NCBI RefSeq assembly: GCF_001542815.1
Contig: NZ_CP006992.1
Coordinates: forward strand, 4,717,501-4,781,500
Source of the DNA: Methylobacterium sp. AMS5
Lineage (GTDB): Bacteria > Pseudomonadota > Alphaproteobacteria > Rhizobiales > Beijerinckiaceae
DNA: 64,000 nt
Direction: 5' to 3'
Part shown: piece after piece, positions 28,366-36,850 of the stretch
How positions within the stretch are numbered: position 1 is the stretch's first letter
Layout of the letters: the number at the start of each line of letters is the position of its first letter
Notes under the pieces: model-generated
What the model was told of the DNA's origin: nothing
The model's input: only the letters and a program-made list of their open reading frames with translations
The model's database searches: none
Made by a program: the position numbers and the translations under genes

Positions 28366-29787
28366 TCAGTGGGCGGTGAAAGAGAAAGGTTCGACCTGGA
28401 CCGGTACGGCGCCGTCCGGGAACTGCAGCAGCAGCGGCAGGCCCGCTGAGAGATCCTGGGCGCTGGTGACGATGCAGCCCGTATCGGTCGCGATCACCAG
28501 CACCAGGGCTGCGCTCAGGGCTGCGTCGTCCTCGGTGTCACCGAGAGGATCCACCTCGACGGGATCGGCATCTGGTTCTTTCCGCGTGATCCCGCCGACT
28601 GCCGCGCTCAATCCCAGCAGTAGGCTCTGCTCGACGGCCCGATCGAGCTGTCGCAGTCGTGCTTCGGCCGCGGTGACGAGATCTTGCAGCGCCATGTCGA
28701 AGGCGGTCGTGGCTCGTGCCAGGGCGATGCGGCTGGCCGCCCCGAGATCCTCCTCGATCGCAGCCTCAAAAGCGGCGAGCGCGCGCTCGGCCCGGAGCCC
28801 GGTGCGCTCGACGAGGTGGCGCACCAGCATCGCCGCCGCCGTCGGAGTCGGCTCGGAGCGCGCCGCCACTGCATCGAGGGCGGTGCGCGGCGTGCCGGCA
28901 TGGCCGAGGCCGACGATCAGGTTCGGCACCCGATCTGCTGTCGCAGCATGCGCGATCGCGTAGCTGTTGAGCGGACGGAATGCTTCGATCGGCCCACCGC
29001 CGCGGCAGACCAAGGTCGCCGACAGGCCGTACTCGGCATGCAGGCTCCTGACGCGGGTAAACGCTTCGACCAACGTGCGCTCGGCCCCGGCACCCTCGAA
29101 GTTGGCCCACACCCGGTGGAGGCGGAGGAGGCCGGCCCCTTCGAGCGACTGCAGCACGTGCTCGACGTCGCGCCGCGCCTCGCCATGCTCTGAGACGACG
29201 AGCGCAACATGATGGAGATCCTCCGGCTCGACCCAGTTGTCCGGCCCGAAACGGGCTCCCTCGAGCCTCAGGCGCTGCAGCGTGCACTCGCGCTCAATGT
29301 CTGCTTCGAGCGGGATCTGCCCGAGCGAGAGCAGGGCCATGAGCTTGGCTTGGACGCCGGCTCCGCGGCCGAACCGCTGACGCAGGCCGGTGCGTAACTG
29401 AACCGCGATGGTACGGTTGACGAGGTCGGCCGGATCGAAGTCAACGCCATGCTCCGCTCGGATTAGGACGAGCTCGGGGGCATCGAGACGGACCTTCAGG
29501 CGCGGTGGATCGTAGCTCAGGCTCGCCTGCGCTTCGCCGAGCAAGAGGAGATAGCTGTCGGGACCGGCGGCCTCGACCGTGAGGACGCAGGCCCGCACGC
29601 TGTGTTCGCCGCGCAGCCGCTGGCGCAGCCAGCCGATCACGTCGCGCAGTTCGTGCACGTCGGCGGAGAGTGAGTCGGGTTCGAGTGCGCTGCCGCGGTC
29701 GTGACGGGCGCGCGGTGGCGCGTCGCCGCCGGGATGAGGCTGGTGTGGCGGCGTGTCCTTCCAGGCGGGAAATCGGTGATGTCGCAT
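28366..29787 (-). CDS. Exonuclease VII large-subunit-like protein, copy 2 (catalytic-like)
   Basis: The 473-residue product from ATG 29787 has an N-terminal OB-like part (about 65-150) and a central XseA-like domain. That domain shows VVSEHGEARRDVEHVLQ, CRGGGPIEAFRPLN, LIVGLGHAG and SEPTPTAAAMLV, matching the canonical TSxxGAAxxD, RGGGSxEDLWxFN, GHExD and RAPTPTAAA blocks. A coiled-coil-like region (about 340-410) follows. The Asp, Arg (RGGG) and His (GHA) equivalents of residues reported as essential in E. coli XseA are kept, but the Asp after GHE is replaced. The enzyme may therefore be altered or inactive. Gene order with 29877 and 28157 suggests one complex. Confidence 0.65.
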   Translation of the reverse strand: MRHHRFPAWKDTPPHQPHPGGDAPPRARHDRGSALEPDSLSADVHELRDVIGWLRQRLRGEHSVRACVLTVEAAGPDSYLLLLGEAQASLSYDPPRLKVRLDAPELVLIRAEHGVDFDPADLVNRTIAVQLRTGLRQRFGRGAGVQAKLMALLSLGQIPLEADIERECTLQRLRLEGARFGPDNWVEPEDLHHVALVVSEHGEARRDVEHVLQSLEGAGLLRLHRVWANFEGAGAERTLVEAFTRVRSLHAEYGLSATLVCRGGGPIEAFRPLNSYAIAHAATADRVPNLIVGLGHAGTPRTALDAVAARSEPTPTAAAMLVRHLVERTGLRAERALAAFEAAIEEDLGAASRIALARATTAFDMALQDLVTAAEARLRQLDRAVEQSLLLGLSAAVGGITRKEPDADPVEVDPLGDTEDDAALSAALVLVIATDTGCIVTSAQDLSAGLPLLLQFPDGAVPVQVEPFSFTAH

Positions 29788-29876
29788 CGTGTCCGTTCGT
29801 GTGTCGTCGTGTGAATGGCGGGGGCGAGCGGCCCGGCGGCCGTCATGCGGTCGCCGGGACTGTGGACGGGAGCGCG

Positions 29877-30797
29877 TCAGTCGAAGAGCGCTCCCCCGTT
29901 GGCCGGCCGGTCCTCGGCCGCCGGTGCCGGTTGGAGTTCGCGGGCGATCGCCTCGAGGCGGGGCCGATCGGCTTCGCGCAGTTCGCGTTGCAGGATTTCG
30001 ATCAGCAGCGCGGCGAGTTCGGGTGCGGTGTCGAAGCTGCGGAAGGCGAGCCCGTCTAGCAGCGTCACCGGCCGCGTCCGTCGCGTCAGGATCGGCACCG
30101 GGAACGTACATAGCCGCTGGGCCAGCCCCGGGTCCGACAGGGAGCGGAAGGCGAAGCCGGTGCCCGGTTCGACGATGACCGCGTCGAGCGTGCCCCACTC
30201 GAGTTGTCCTTCCGCGGCATCGAGAGCGCGGTGAAGCGCCGCCACCGAACCCGGCTCCTCAAAAGCGAGCGGGTGGCGGATCAGCGCGATCATTCCGAGT
30301 TCGTGCCATCGAGTGAGACCGTCCGCGATCGCGTGCGGCGCGCCGTCGTCCGGCTCGATCAAGAACACGCGGCGCAATCGGCGCGGCATCGGTAATTCGC
30401 GCTGTCGTTCCCATATGCCGTTGGCGTCGAGCGCCTCTCGCGCCTGCGCGTCCCGCTCGGCCCAAGCTCTCAGCATCAGCCCGCGATCCAAGCCGATGAT
30501 CCGCCCGGTCAAGCCGAGCAGCGGATCGACGGTGAGGGTCAGGAGGACGGTGTGGTCGCCGACGAGATCCTCCTCATGCAACAGGATCCCCGATGCCTCC
30601 TCAATACTCTGTGTGAAGTCAGCGGACATGAAGGCGGTAAGCCGACCGCTGCGCGTTGGGTCGAGCGCCTGGAGGTCGAACAGCCAGCCGTCGCGGTGAC
30701 GGCGGGGCCGGCTCGCCGTGGCGCGTACCCACAAGCCGGTGGGCTCGAGCGCGCAGGCGGTCGCGTCCGCATCGGCGGGCATGTCGTGATGTGTCAT
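29877..30797 (-). CDS. Exonuclease VII large-subunit-like protein, copy 1 (OB-fold, degenerate)
   Basis: The 306-residue protein from ATG 30797 reads like XseA in outline. There is an OB-fold segment (GWLFDLQALDPTRSGRLTAFM, DHTVLLTLTVDPLLGLTGRI), the link to LxAxGIWERQRELPMPRRL that mirrors canonical GLFDxxxKxPLPxxP, and then a weak XseA core (RRVFLIEPDDGAPHAIAD, LDAVIVEPGTGFAFRSLSD). The RGGG Arg and catalytic Asp are not visible, so it is probably a structural or DNA-binding partner of the 28366 product. The gap to that gene is 89 bp. A GATATCCAACGCA motif lies about 195 bp upstream. Confidence 0.55.
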   Translation of the reverse strand: MTHHDMPADADATACALEPTGLWVRATASRPRRHRDGWLFDLQALDPTRSGRLTAFMSADFTQSIEEASGILLHEEDLVGDHTVLLTLTVDPLLGLTGRIIGLDRGLMLRAWAERDAQAREALDANGIWERQRELPMPRRLRRVFLIEPDDGAPHAIADGLTRWHELGMIALIRHPLAFEEPGSVAALHRALDAAEGQLEWGTLDAVIVEPGTGFAFRSLSDPGLAQRLCTFPVPILTRRTRPVTLLDGLAFRSFDTAPELAALLIEILQRELREADRPRLEAIARELQPAPAAEDRPANGGALFD

Positions 30798-30991
30798 TTC
30801 AAGGGTCCGTAATCAGAGAGGAGGTCGAAGACGCCTCGCCGACGCGAAGCGGACGCTGTGCGAGCGCCGCCCTCCGTCACCCGTCCTTCCCGGGATTTTA
30901 GCGAAAGTGCCTTCGCCCTTTCCCCTTCGATTCCTGTTCCCTCAGCACCCGAGCAACGGCTTGGGTGCGCAGGTCTTTTTCCGTCTTCCGT

Positions 30992-31004
30992 GATATCCAA
31001 CGCA
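30992..31004 (+). promoter_or_regulatory. GATATCCAACGCA site upstream of the exonuclease VII-like genes
   Basis: The 13-base motif is identical to two copies at 38738 and 38792. It sits in the 337-bp gap between the relaxase stop and the start of the minus-strand exonuclease VII-like operon. It is a candidate binding site for an island-encoded regulator or replication protein. The remainder of this gap shows nothing else I can name. Confidence 0.5.
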
Positions 31005-31134
31005 GGTGCGCGCGTGCTGTCGGGGGCCTGTGTCCAAGGCATCGCGGCGCCGAGTGACGAAGGCTGTTGCGCTCCGCCTTGAGCCGGCCCTGCCCTCGGG
31101 TGCAGCGTGTCCACAATCCCTCTGAGCGCCGATC

Positions 31135-34032
31135 TCACCGTTCCCCCGGGCCCTCCGGATCACCACGGCCGTTCCTCGATCTCCTGCGTGTCGTACCCAA
31201 CCTGGCTTCGCTTCTCGGCGGGAGAGGCACCGGTCCGACGAACGGCGGTACAGGCGAGGGTGTAGGCTTTGGCTTGTCCGGCCGCGCGCGTGCCTTCACG
31301 GCCTGTTCCAGCTCGGCCCACATCGCCGGTGTCGCTCGGTCGAACGCCCAGCAGCTGTCGGCCTCGTCGCGGAAGGCATGGGCTGCCGCGCGCCGGCCAT
31401 AGCCGGTCCAGGCCCGACGGCCGATGCGCGGAACACCCGGCGCACAGGCGGTAACGAGGGCAGCGACCGCGGCCTCGCTGTGCCCGGTGCTGCGCAGGCG
31501 GCGGGCAATCAGTGCGTCGACCCGCGAGGGATCGGGCCAACGACCCTGCCAGCGCGCGAGCAGGTCGGCGCGGTGGGCCCAGTACAGCGGCGCGTCGGCG
31601 TGCGGCGTGTCATCGTCCGGGTCCGCGCCGCGGCCGAGGCACGAGCCCGGACCGAGCCCGAAACGCCGGGCAAACACAGCGACGAAGCGGAGGATGAGAC
31701 GGCCCAGCCGCTCGCAGGTCGCCCCCGTCGCGGTCACGATCCGCGCGTAGATCCGGGGGGCGTGACGCTCGGTACCGGGCAGAGCGGTGCCTGGGCGCTC
31801 GGCCGCGTCGATGCGCAGGCCGAAGCCTGTGCGGCCAAGGCCGAGGCTGAGCCGGAGATGCTCACGCGCCTCGGCCAAGGCGGCCTGTTCGTAAGGCCGG
31901 TTCCGGTTCGGTGCGGTGAGCACGACCTCGTGGCGCCCGTCCCGCCGGTCCAGCACCAGGGCCGGAGCGAAGCCCGCCGCCTGCAATCGGACGACATCCT
32001 CGATCTGCAGCCCCGAGAGCACGACGTGGTGCCGCTCGTCCGAGAAGGGCATCAGATAAATGGCACTGTCCCGCCCGGCCGCCTGCTCCAGCGCCGACCG
32101 GCCGGCGGCGATCCCAACCATCGGTCGCGGCGTCAGCTGGACCAGCCGGTCGGGAACCGGTCGATGCCGTCCGTCCTGATCGGAGGAAGCCGGTGAGCGG
32201 GTGCGCTCGGCCACGACCCGGTAGCACTCGGCCTGCATCCCCGCGTCATAGAATGCGAGCAGGCCGGACAGGTTCGAGCCGCTTGCTTCCGGCTGTCGCA
32301 CCGGAGCGAGGCGCGGCAGTGGCTTGCCGATCCGCCGCGCCAGCGTGCGGGCGCTCGGGGCGGCGCGCGGGGCCGGGCCGACGACAGCGGCTTTCAGCAG
32401 AGGCGCGATGTTCAGTTCCGGGTAGGTCGCATCGTACGTCTCACGCGCTGCATCGGCCGCGGTCTGCGCCTGCCGGGCGACGGCGAACAGCGCCGGATCG
32501 ATGCCGGGCGCGGCGCGTGGCGACGGAACTGCCGGTGCCCGGCGATGGCCCTGCGGCGGTGTCGAACCGTCGCCTCCCGGGCCCGGCTGGAACGAGCCGA
32601 GGCGCGCCTCCAAGCGGGCCCGACTGGCCGCGCGGCAGGTCGAGGCCTTGAGCACGATCCCGTCGACGATGAACACCGCGCCCGAGCCCTGGGCGGCGTA
32701 GGCGATGCCGTGTTCGGCGAGGTTCCTATGCAGGTCGGCCCACGAGCGGGACCGCGTCACGATCGGACCGGCGATCTCGATCACCCGCCGCGCGGCGCTC
32801 TCCTCGCCACGGTACACTTCGGCTCTCGCCGCTCCCGCCGGCAGGACATCGCTCGGCTCCACGCTGCGCGCGAGCAGCGGCGCGGACGCTGTCGCGCGGT
32901 GGGCTTGCCGGGCGCTGACCGCCGCGACGAGGCGGGCGCGGGCCGCTTCCGGCGTCGGTGCCGAGACCGCGCGCAGCCGTTCGATGACCCGCTCGGCCCT
33001 GACTACGTCCGGATCGGCACCGGGATCGAGCTGCCGGGCCGCGGCGGCCCGAACACGCGCGGCGTGGCTCAGGCGGGCTTCGGCGAGTCGGCGGACTGCG
33101 CGGGCCTTGTCGTTGCCCGCACCAGCCTGTCGTAAGTTTCGTCGCACCGCGTCTGCAGTCTCTGCACCTGCGTCCCCAGCGTCTGCATCTCCAGACGCAG
33201 GGCCTGCATCTCCAGGCCATGCCCGTCCTGTCCGGTCCGGATCTCGCTGACGACCGCGAGCACCGTCCGGAGTAGATCGAGCACCTTCGCCTGCCGCTCG
33301 ATCGTCAGCAGTTGCCCCTCCGAGATCGCCGCGAGCGGGTCCGCTTCCTCGTCGCGTTCCCGCAGCATCTTCAGGATCTCGCCCGTGTCCTGATGCGCCC
33401 CCGCGGCCTCGCAATGCGCGCCGAGCGCCTCCCGCGCCGCTCGCTCGACCCAGGGCATCGTCGGTGCCCCGCCCGCCGTGTGTCCGGTACCGGATGACAT
33501 GCTGCTCTCCTGTTCGTTCCTCGAGGACCTCGTGGTGAGCGCCGGGCTCCCGTTGCCAGCCCTGTGCGTGCTCGATCCGAGCGACGGCGCGCCCGATCGC
33601 GTTGTGGAAGAAAGCGACCCGCGTCGGCCTGTCCGCATCCGGTGCGACGCGCGAGATCAGCGCGTGCAGGTGTTGGTTGCCGGATCCGCCGAGATGCAGG
33701 GTCCAAATCACTTGGTGACCGCGCAGGCCGGTCTCCTCGAGTAGGATCGCGAGTGCCTGTTCGATTTGGCGGACCGTCGGCTGCTCACCGGCCCGCCAGG
33801 ACAGCACGATGTGCTCGATCGGGCCCCGGGCGCGGGGGGCGCCCATCGCGGTGGCGATTATCTCCGCGACCTGTCCCGTGCGTGTGTCGGCGATGAGATG
33901 GAGCTGGCCCTGGGCGAGGATATCGCCGCGCTCCGCTCCGCCCGTGCCACCGTCGATGTATGCGGCCAGCTGAGCTACTTGCCGAGCGACCGGCGCGCCA
34001 TCGAGGCGCTTGGGCATGCGCTTGCCGATCAC
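31135..34032 (-). CDS. MOB relaxase fused to a primase-like C-terminal region
   Basis: The 965-residue protein starts at GTG 34032, overlapping the MobC-like stop (GTGA). The N-terminal relaxase domain (about 1-180) has candidate nucleophile Tyr25 (LAAYIDGG), EHIVLSWRAGE, and the HUH metal triad His113, His121 and His123 (TLHLGGSGNQHLHALISRV). Residues 180-320 are low-complexity Gly/Arg/Asp sequence that overlaps another gene in a different frame. A further relaxase-associated segment follows (SWADLHRNLAEHGIAYAAQG). The region around 655-740 (YLMPFSDERHHVVLSGLQ) resembles RepB/MobA-type primase folds. The layout recalls the MobA-RepB fusion of IncQ plasmids. It should nick oriT and lead strand transfer. 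Confidence 0.8.
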   Translation of the reverse strand: MIGKRMPKRLDGAPVARQVAQLAAYIDGGTGGAERGDILAQGQLHLIADTRTGQVAEIIATAMGAPRARGPIEHIVLSWRAGEQPTVRQIEQALAILLEETGLRGHQVIWTLHLGGSGNQHLHALISRVAPDADRPTRVAFFHNAIGRAVARIEHAQGWQREPGAHHEVLEERTGEQHVIRYRTHGGRGTDDALGRASGAGGARRALRGRGGASGHGRDPEDAAGTRRGSGPARGDLGGATADDRAAGEGARSTPDGARGRQRDPDRTGRAWPGDAGPASGDADAGDAGAETADAVRRNLRQAGAGNDKARAVRRLAEARLSHAARVRAAAARQLDPGADPDVVRAERVIERLRAVSAPTPEAARARLVAAVSARQAHRATASAPLLARSVEPSDVLPAGAARAEVYRGEESAARRVIEIAGPIVTRSRSWADLHRNLAEHGIAYAAQGSGAVFIVDGIVLKASTCRAASRARLEARLGSFQPGPGGDGSTPPQGHRRAPAVPSPRAAPGIDPALFAVARQAQTAADAARETYDATYPELNIAPLLKAAVVGPAPRAAPSARTLARRIGKPLPRLAPVRQPEASGSNLSGLLAFYDAGMQAECYRVVAERTRSPASSDQDGRHRPVPDRLVQLTPRPMVGIAAGRSALEQAAGRDSAIYLMPFSDERHHVVLSGLQIEDVVRLQAAGFAPALVLDRRDGRHEVVLTAPNRNRPYEQAALAEAREHLRLSLGLGRTGFGLRIDAAERPGTALPGTERHAPRIYARIVTATGATCERLGRLILRFVAVFARRFGLGPGSCLGRGADPDDDTPHADAPLYWAHRADLLARWQGRWPDPSRVDALIARRLRSTGHSEAAVAALVTACAPGVPRIGRRAWTGYGRRAAAHAFRDEADSCWAFDRATPAMWAELEQAVKARARPDKPKPTPSPVPPFVGPVPLPPRSEARLGTTRRRSRNGRGDPEGPGER
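33069..33500 (-). CDS. MobB-like protein nested out of frame inside the relaxase gene
   Basis: A 143-residue protein is encoded entirely within the relaxase gene in another frame. ATG 33500 is preceded by AGGAG six bases upstream. Its sequence looks genuine (PTMPWVERAAREALGAHCEA, EILKMLRERDEEADPLAAIS, then a long coiled coil EMQALRLEMQTLGTQVQRLQ), whereas the relaxase frame here is a Gly/Arg-rich low-complexity linker. In RSF1010 the accessory protein MobB is likewise encoded inside mobA just after the relaxase domain. Unlike that MobB, no membrane segment is seen. An alternative is that this frame is part of the relaxase through two frameshifts, but the strong ribosome binding site argues for a separate gene. 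Confidence 0.65.
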   Translation of the reverse strand: MSSGTGHTAGGAPTMPWVERAAREALGAHCEAAGAHQDTGEILKMLRERDEEADPLAAISEGQLLTIERQAKVLDLLRTVLAVVSEIRTGQDGHGLEMQALRLEMQTLGTQVQRLQTRCDETYDRLVRATTRPAQSADSPKPA

Positions 34033-34340
34033 GACGGCGGCTCGGCCAGATGCGCGATGGCCGAGCGGATGTCGGCGAGCGCGAGGCGTCCCGCTTCCGC
34101 CATTCCCGGCGTGCGAATGGCGAGCTTCGCGAGCCCTCCCAGCCGGCGCAGCTCCCGGATCAGTTCGCCATCGACCTGCGCGGTGATGTGCAAGCCGAGC
34201 AGCCGCTTTCGGGTGAGCGTGGCGAGCGTGAGGCCGGCGGCATGGGCCTCTCCGACGAGGTGCTCGAACTGCTCGGGCGTGAGCCGGATCCCGACCTGTT
34301 GAGTCAGCTTCCGCGTCTCTGATCCGCGTTGGCCGGGCAT
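34029..34340 (-). CDS. MobC-like ribbon-helix-helix mobilisation protein
   Basis: The 103-residue protein (QQVGIRLTPEQFEHLVGEAH, AGLTLATLTRKRLLG, then LIRELRRLGGLAKLAIR) has the MobC/relaxosome accessory pattern: an N-terminal ribbon-helix-helix with basic residues followed by the conserved LxRxGxNLNQ-like segment. Such proteins bind oriT and help the relaxase open it. GAGAGGA lies upstream of ATG 34340. The stop overlaps the relaxase GTG by four bases, so the two are co-translated. Confidence 0.75.
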   Translation of the reverse strand: MPGQRGSETRKLTQQVGIRLTPEQFEHLVGEAHAAGLTLATLTRKRLLGLHITAQVDGELIRELRRLGGLAKLAIRTPGMAEAGRLALADIRSAIAHLAEPPS

Positions 34341-34950
34341 CGGCGTCCTCTCTGGGAGTACTTCAGGGAACGGGGTCCAGGGGCTCGCCCCGGCAGGCTG
34401 AGGGGAAGGTGAGAAGCGTCAGCGCCGAACGGCCCCGTCTCGTTGCTGCTCGCGCCCGGCTTGGCCGGCGCGGATAGCAAAGAGCATCCTGCCCGCCTCT
34501 TTCTCCCTGCCCGCCTCTTTCTCCCTGGGACCGTCCTTCTGGGTAGACCCGGTGAGCGACAGCGATGACCGGCCCATCCATGCACGGACAGCGACGGCTA
34601 GGCTCGCACACCCGCGGCCCTGCTCCGGCACCATCGCCCCACCTGGGGCGCGTACATCGGCATCTACGTAGATCGACACAGGCTCAACTCCGCAGCTTCG
34701 ACCGCCTCGCGCCCGCTCTCCAGGCACAGCGCAGGTTCCGGTGCAGGATAAGCGCAAGGCAAAGCTTGATGTCAAATATGCTCGATTCGCGAATAGCGAT
34801 TCGCAGCTTCCGAGATGATGGTGAGGCCAAAATTTATCGACCGAATCGGTGTGGACACGTTGCCAAAGCTTGCAACAAGCGTGACCATACGCGTGTCGGG
34901 TCAGCAGCCAAGCGGTCCGACCAGCCCACCACCAAACCGTGAGACATGCG
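34341..34950. other. Divergent intergenic region, candidate oriT
   Basis: This 610-bp region lies between the leftward mob genes and the rightward gene at 34951, the position of oriT in IncQ-like modules. It contains the 18-bp tandem repeat at 34489-34524, several short inverted repeats such as GGGGCTCGCCCC near 34380, and an AT-richer stretch with direct purine-rich blocks near 34740-34870. No known nic consensus could be identified by eye. Confidence 0.4.
34489..34524. repeat. 18-bp tandem repeat upstream of the mob operon
   Basis: CTGCCCGCCTCTTTCTCC occurs twice head to tail, with a partial third copy (CTG). On the mob coding strand it reads GGAGAAAGAGGCGGGCAG. It may be a relaxosome or regulator binding site. 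Confidence 0.6.
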
Positions 34951-35751
34951 ATGACCAAAGCCCGAACCCGACCGATGCCGATCCTGCCGAACGAGATGGA
35001 CGCCAACCGCGCGGCCCTGGCCGCGATGAAGCAGGAGACACCGCTGCCGCCACCGGAGCGGATGACCACGGCCAAAGCGGTGGCCGAACTCGCGCCCGAG
35101 ATCCGGGCGCTGCTCAAGGCGGGGCATTCGCTCGACGAGATCGCCAAGCGCCTGATCTTCGGCGGTCGCTCGCTGAGTGCACGGCAACTGCAGCGCTACC
35201 TCACCGAAGCTCAATCGCACACGGCGAAAAAGAAGGGTCAGACGGCCAAGAACCCGACGCCGCCCGCGCCCCGGAGTGCGACAGGCGCCGGATCACAGGA
35301 CAGGCCGAACGTCGTCCCATCGACACGGCCCACCGGCGCGCAGCCGGATCTGCCGCCACGCGGCGCGGCCACGCCCGTGACGGCAGCGCCGGTCGGCCCC
35401 AGCTTGGAGGCTCAGGCTCGGGGGACGGTAGTCCCACCATCAGCCCCGCTGCTCAACACCCCGGGGAGCGTCGCGCCGACCGGTCCGGCCGCCCACATGG
35501 CGAACCCGGCCACGGCTGCCGGTCCGGCCCTGGCGAAGCCGCAAAGCACGGCCTCGCCGGCGATCGATGGCCTTTCCGTGGCGGAGGCACAGAGACGGTC
35601 GATCGACATGCTGACGCGAACCGCACCTGCTAACGCGAAGGTCGATCGTCCGCGCGAGACGAACATCACCTGGAGCGGGATCGGTACGACGACCCCAGCG
35701 CGAGACGATGTTCAGGCCCATGTGCGGCCCGAGCCCGGCACGCTGCTTTGA
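34951..35751 (+). CDS. Hypothetical protein divergent from the mob operon
   Basis: The product of about 266 residues has an N-terminal helical domain (AELAPEIRALLKAGHSLDEI followed by AKRLIFGGRSLSARQLQRYL) that looks like a helix-turn-helix DNA-binding unit. A long Pro/Ala/Gly-rich low-complexity tail follows to residue about 200, and then a short conserved-looking C-terminus. I do not recognise a family. Its position, divergent from mobA across a possible oriT, is that of mobC in RSF1010. GTG 34939 is an alternative start; ATG 34951 is preferred because family-like sequence starts with MTKARTRPMPI. Confidence 0.55.
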   Translation: MTKARTRPMPILPNEMDANRAALAAMKQETPLPPPERMTTAKAVAELAPEIRALLKAGHSLDEIAKRLIFGGRSLSARQLQRYLTEAQSHTAKKKGQTAKNPTPPAPRSATGAGSQDRPNVVPSTRPTGAQPDLPPRGAATPVTAAPVGPSLEAQARGTVVPPSAPLLNTPGSVAPTGPAAHMANPATAAGPALAKPQSTASPAIDGLSVAEAQRRSIDMLTRTAPANAKVDRPRETNITWSGIGTTTPARDDVQAHVRPEPGTLL

Positions 35752-36051
35752 ACGATCGTGTCACCGTCGCTCTGCCCGCGACGCGATCCGCCGTGGGCAG
35801 AGCTGCCGTCGATGCTTCCCGCTGCTGACGCCGTTGAAGCAACGGCCCTGGCCTCACGGCAGCGGATATGAGGCAACGCGGCCAAGACGTTCCTGGCCGC
35901 GACATCCTGCGATCTCGAGTGGCGCTCCTTTCCAGGCGCGCTACCGAATGTCATCCCAAGCGGACGAGTCTACCGCTGTCGTTCGGCAGGCTCGTTCGCA
36001 ATCACGATAGCTCTCCCGACACTGCGGCTCCCGTTAGGCGAACCATCCGTG

Positions 36052-36653
36052 TCTGATATCCCTACTCACCCGTGTCTTGCTATTCTCACGGGCGATCGCC
36101 CGACCGGACCGCTGCATCTCGGCCAGTTCTGCGGCAGCCAGCGCGATCGCGTCATCCTCCAGCACGCCACGATTATTTCGTGCTGATCGCCGACGCGCAG
36201 GCGCTCACCGAAAACGCCGACGATCCCAAGCGCGTCACCCGCCACGTCATCGACCTCGCCCGCGACGATCCCGCCGTGGCATCGATCCGAGCCTCACCAC
36301 GATCTACGATCAGGCGGCCCTGCCAGCACTGTACACCGACCCCGACCATCTGCGCGTCGCTGATCCTGGGGGGCCAGGGGGTGATGTGGTGTTCCCGACC
36401 TCGACGCGTTCGGTCCTGATCGCGACACGGTCACCGAGCCGGAGGTGCGCGATCACCGCGGCGGTCACGGCGACATCGCGGTGAGGCAGCGTTTGGAGGC
36501 CGTCCTGCTCGATCTGCTCGCGACGCCTGGGCCGAACGACCGGACGACGTCCACGACATCCTGCGGAATGAGACCCGTCGCGCCCGTGGCGTGACATCGG
36601 CAAGGCGCGACACCATCGAGGACGTCCTCGGCCTGTACCACGTCGCCGCGTAG
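36052..36653 (+). pseudogene. trpS: Tryptophanyl-tRNA synthetase, broken and internally deleted
   Basis: Pieces of TrpRS can be read in several frames: [20 protein letters not shown] (with the HIGH-type HLGQ), then in another frame [20 protein letters not shown] and KRVTRHVIDLARDDPAVASI. Further on there is SLTTIYDQAALPALY, and finally C-terminal sequence around GDIAVRQRLEAVLLDLL and RPDDVHDILRN, ending at TAG 36651. The middle with the KMSKS loop is deleted. At least three frameshifts prevent translation. It was probably a second, island-borne trpS. The 300 bp before it (35752-36051) hold nothing I can name. Confidence 0.75.
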
Positions 36654-36850
36654 CGAATGCCCATCCTTCGGCCTATGGCAAGTGCGAGCCGCGGGTGCGA
36701 CGGGGCAACCGATCGCGCCCGTTTCGCGTGCCTCATCGACCCTACAGCTAGGCGAAGCCGCTTGTTGCCGACCCGCGACGGTCAGCGGGCAGGACGACAG
36801 CGATCATCCGGTCGGGTGCGAGCGCGTGACGATATCGTCACGAAACTTCG

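Noticed and set aside
33069..33500. Reading the nested frame as a frameshift error within one long relaxase
   Set aside because: A strong ribosome binding site and ATG precede it, and the relaxase frame is open throughout. A nested mobB-like gene explains both, though the error model is not fully excluded.
36310..36736. Minus-strand frames over the trpS remnant
   Set aside because: The plus strand shows clear TrpRS pieces, and the minus frames have no motif.
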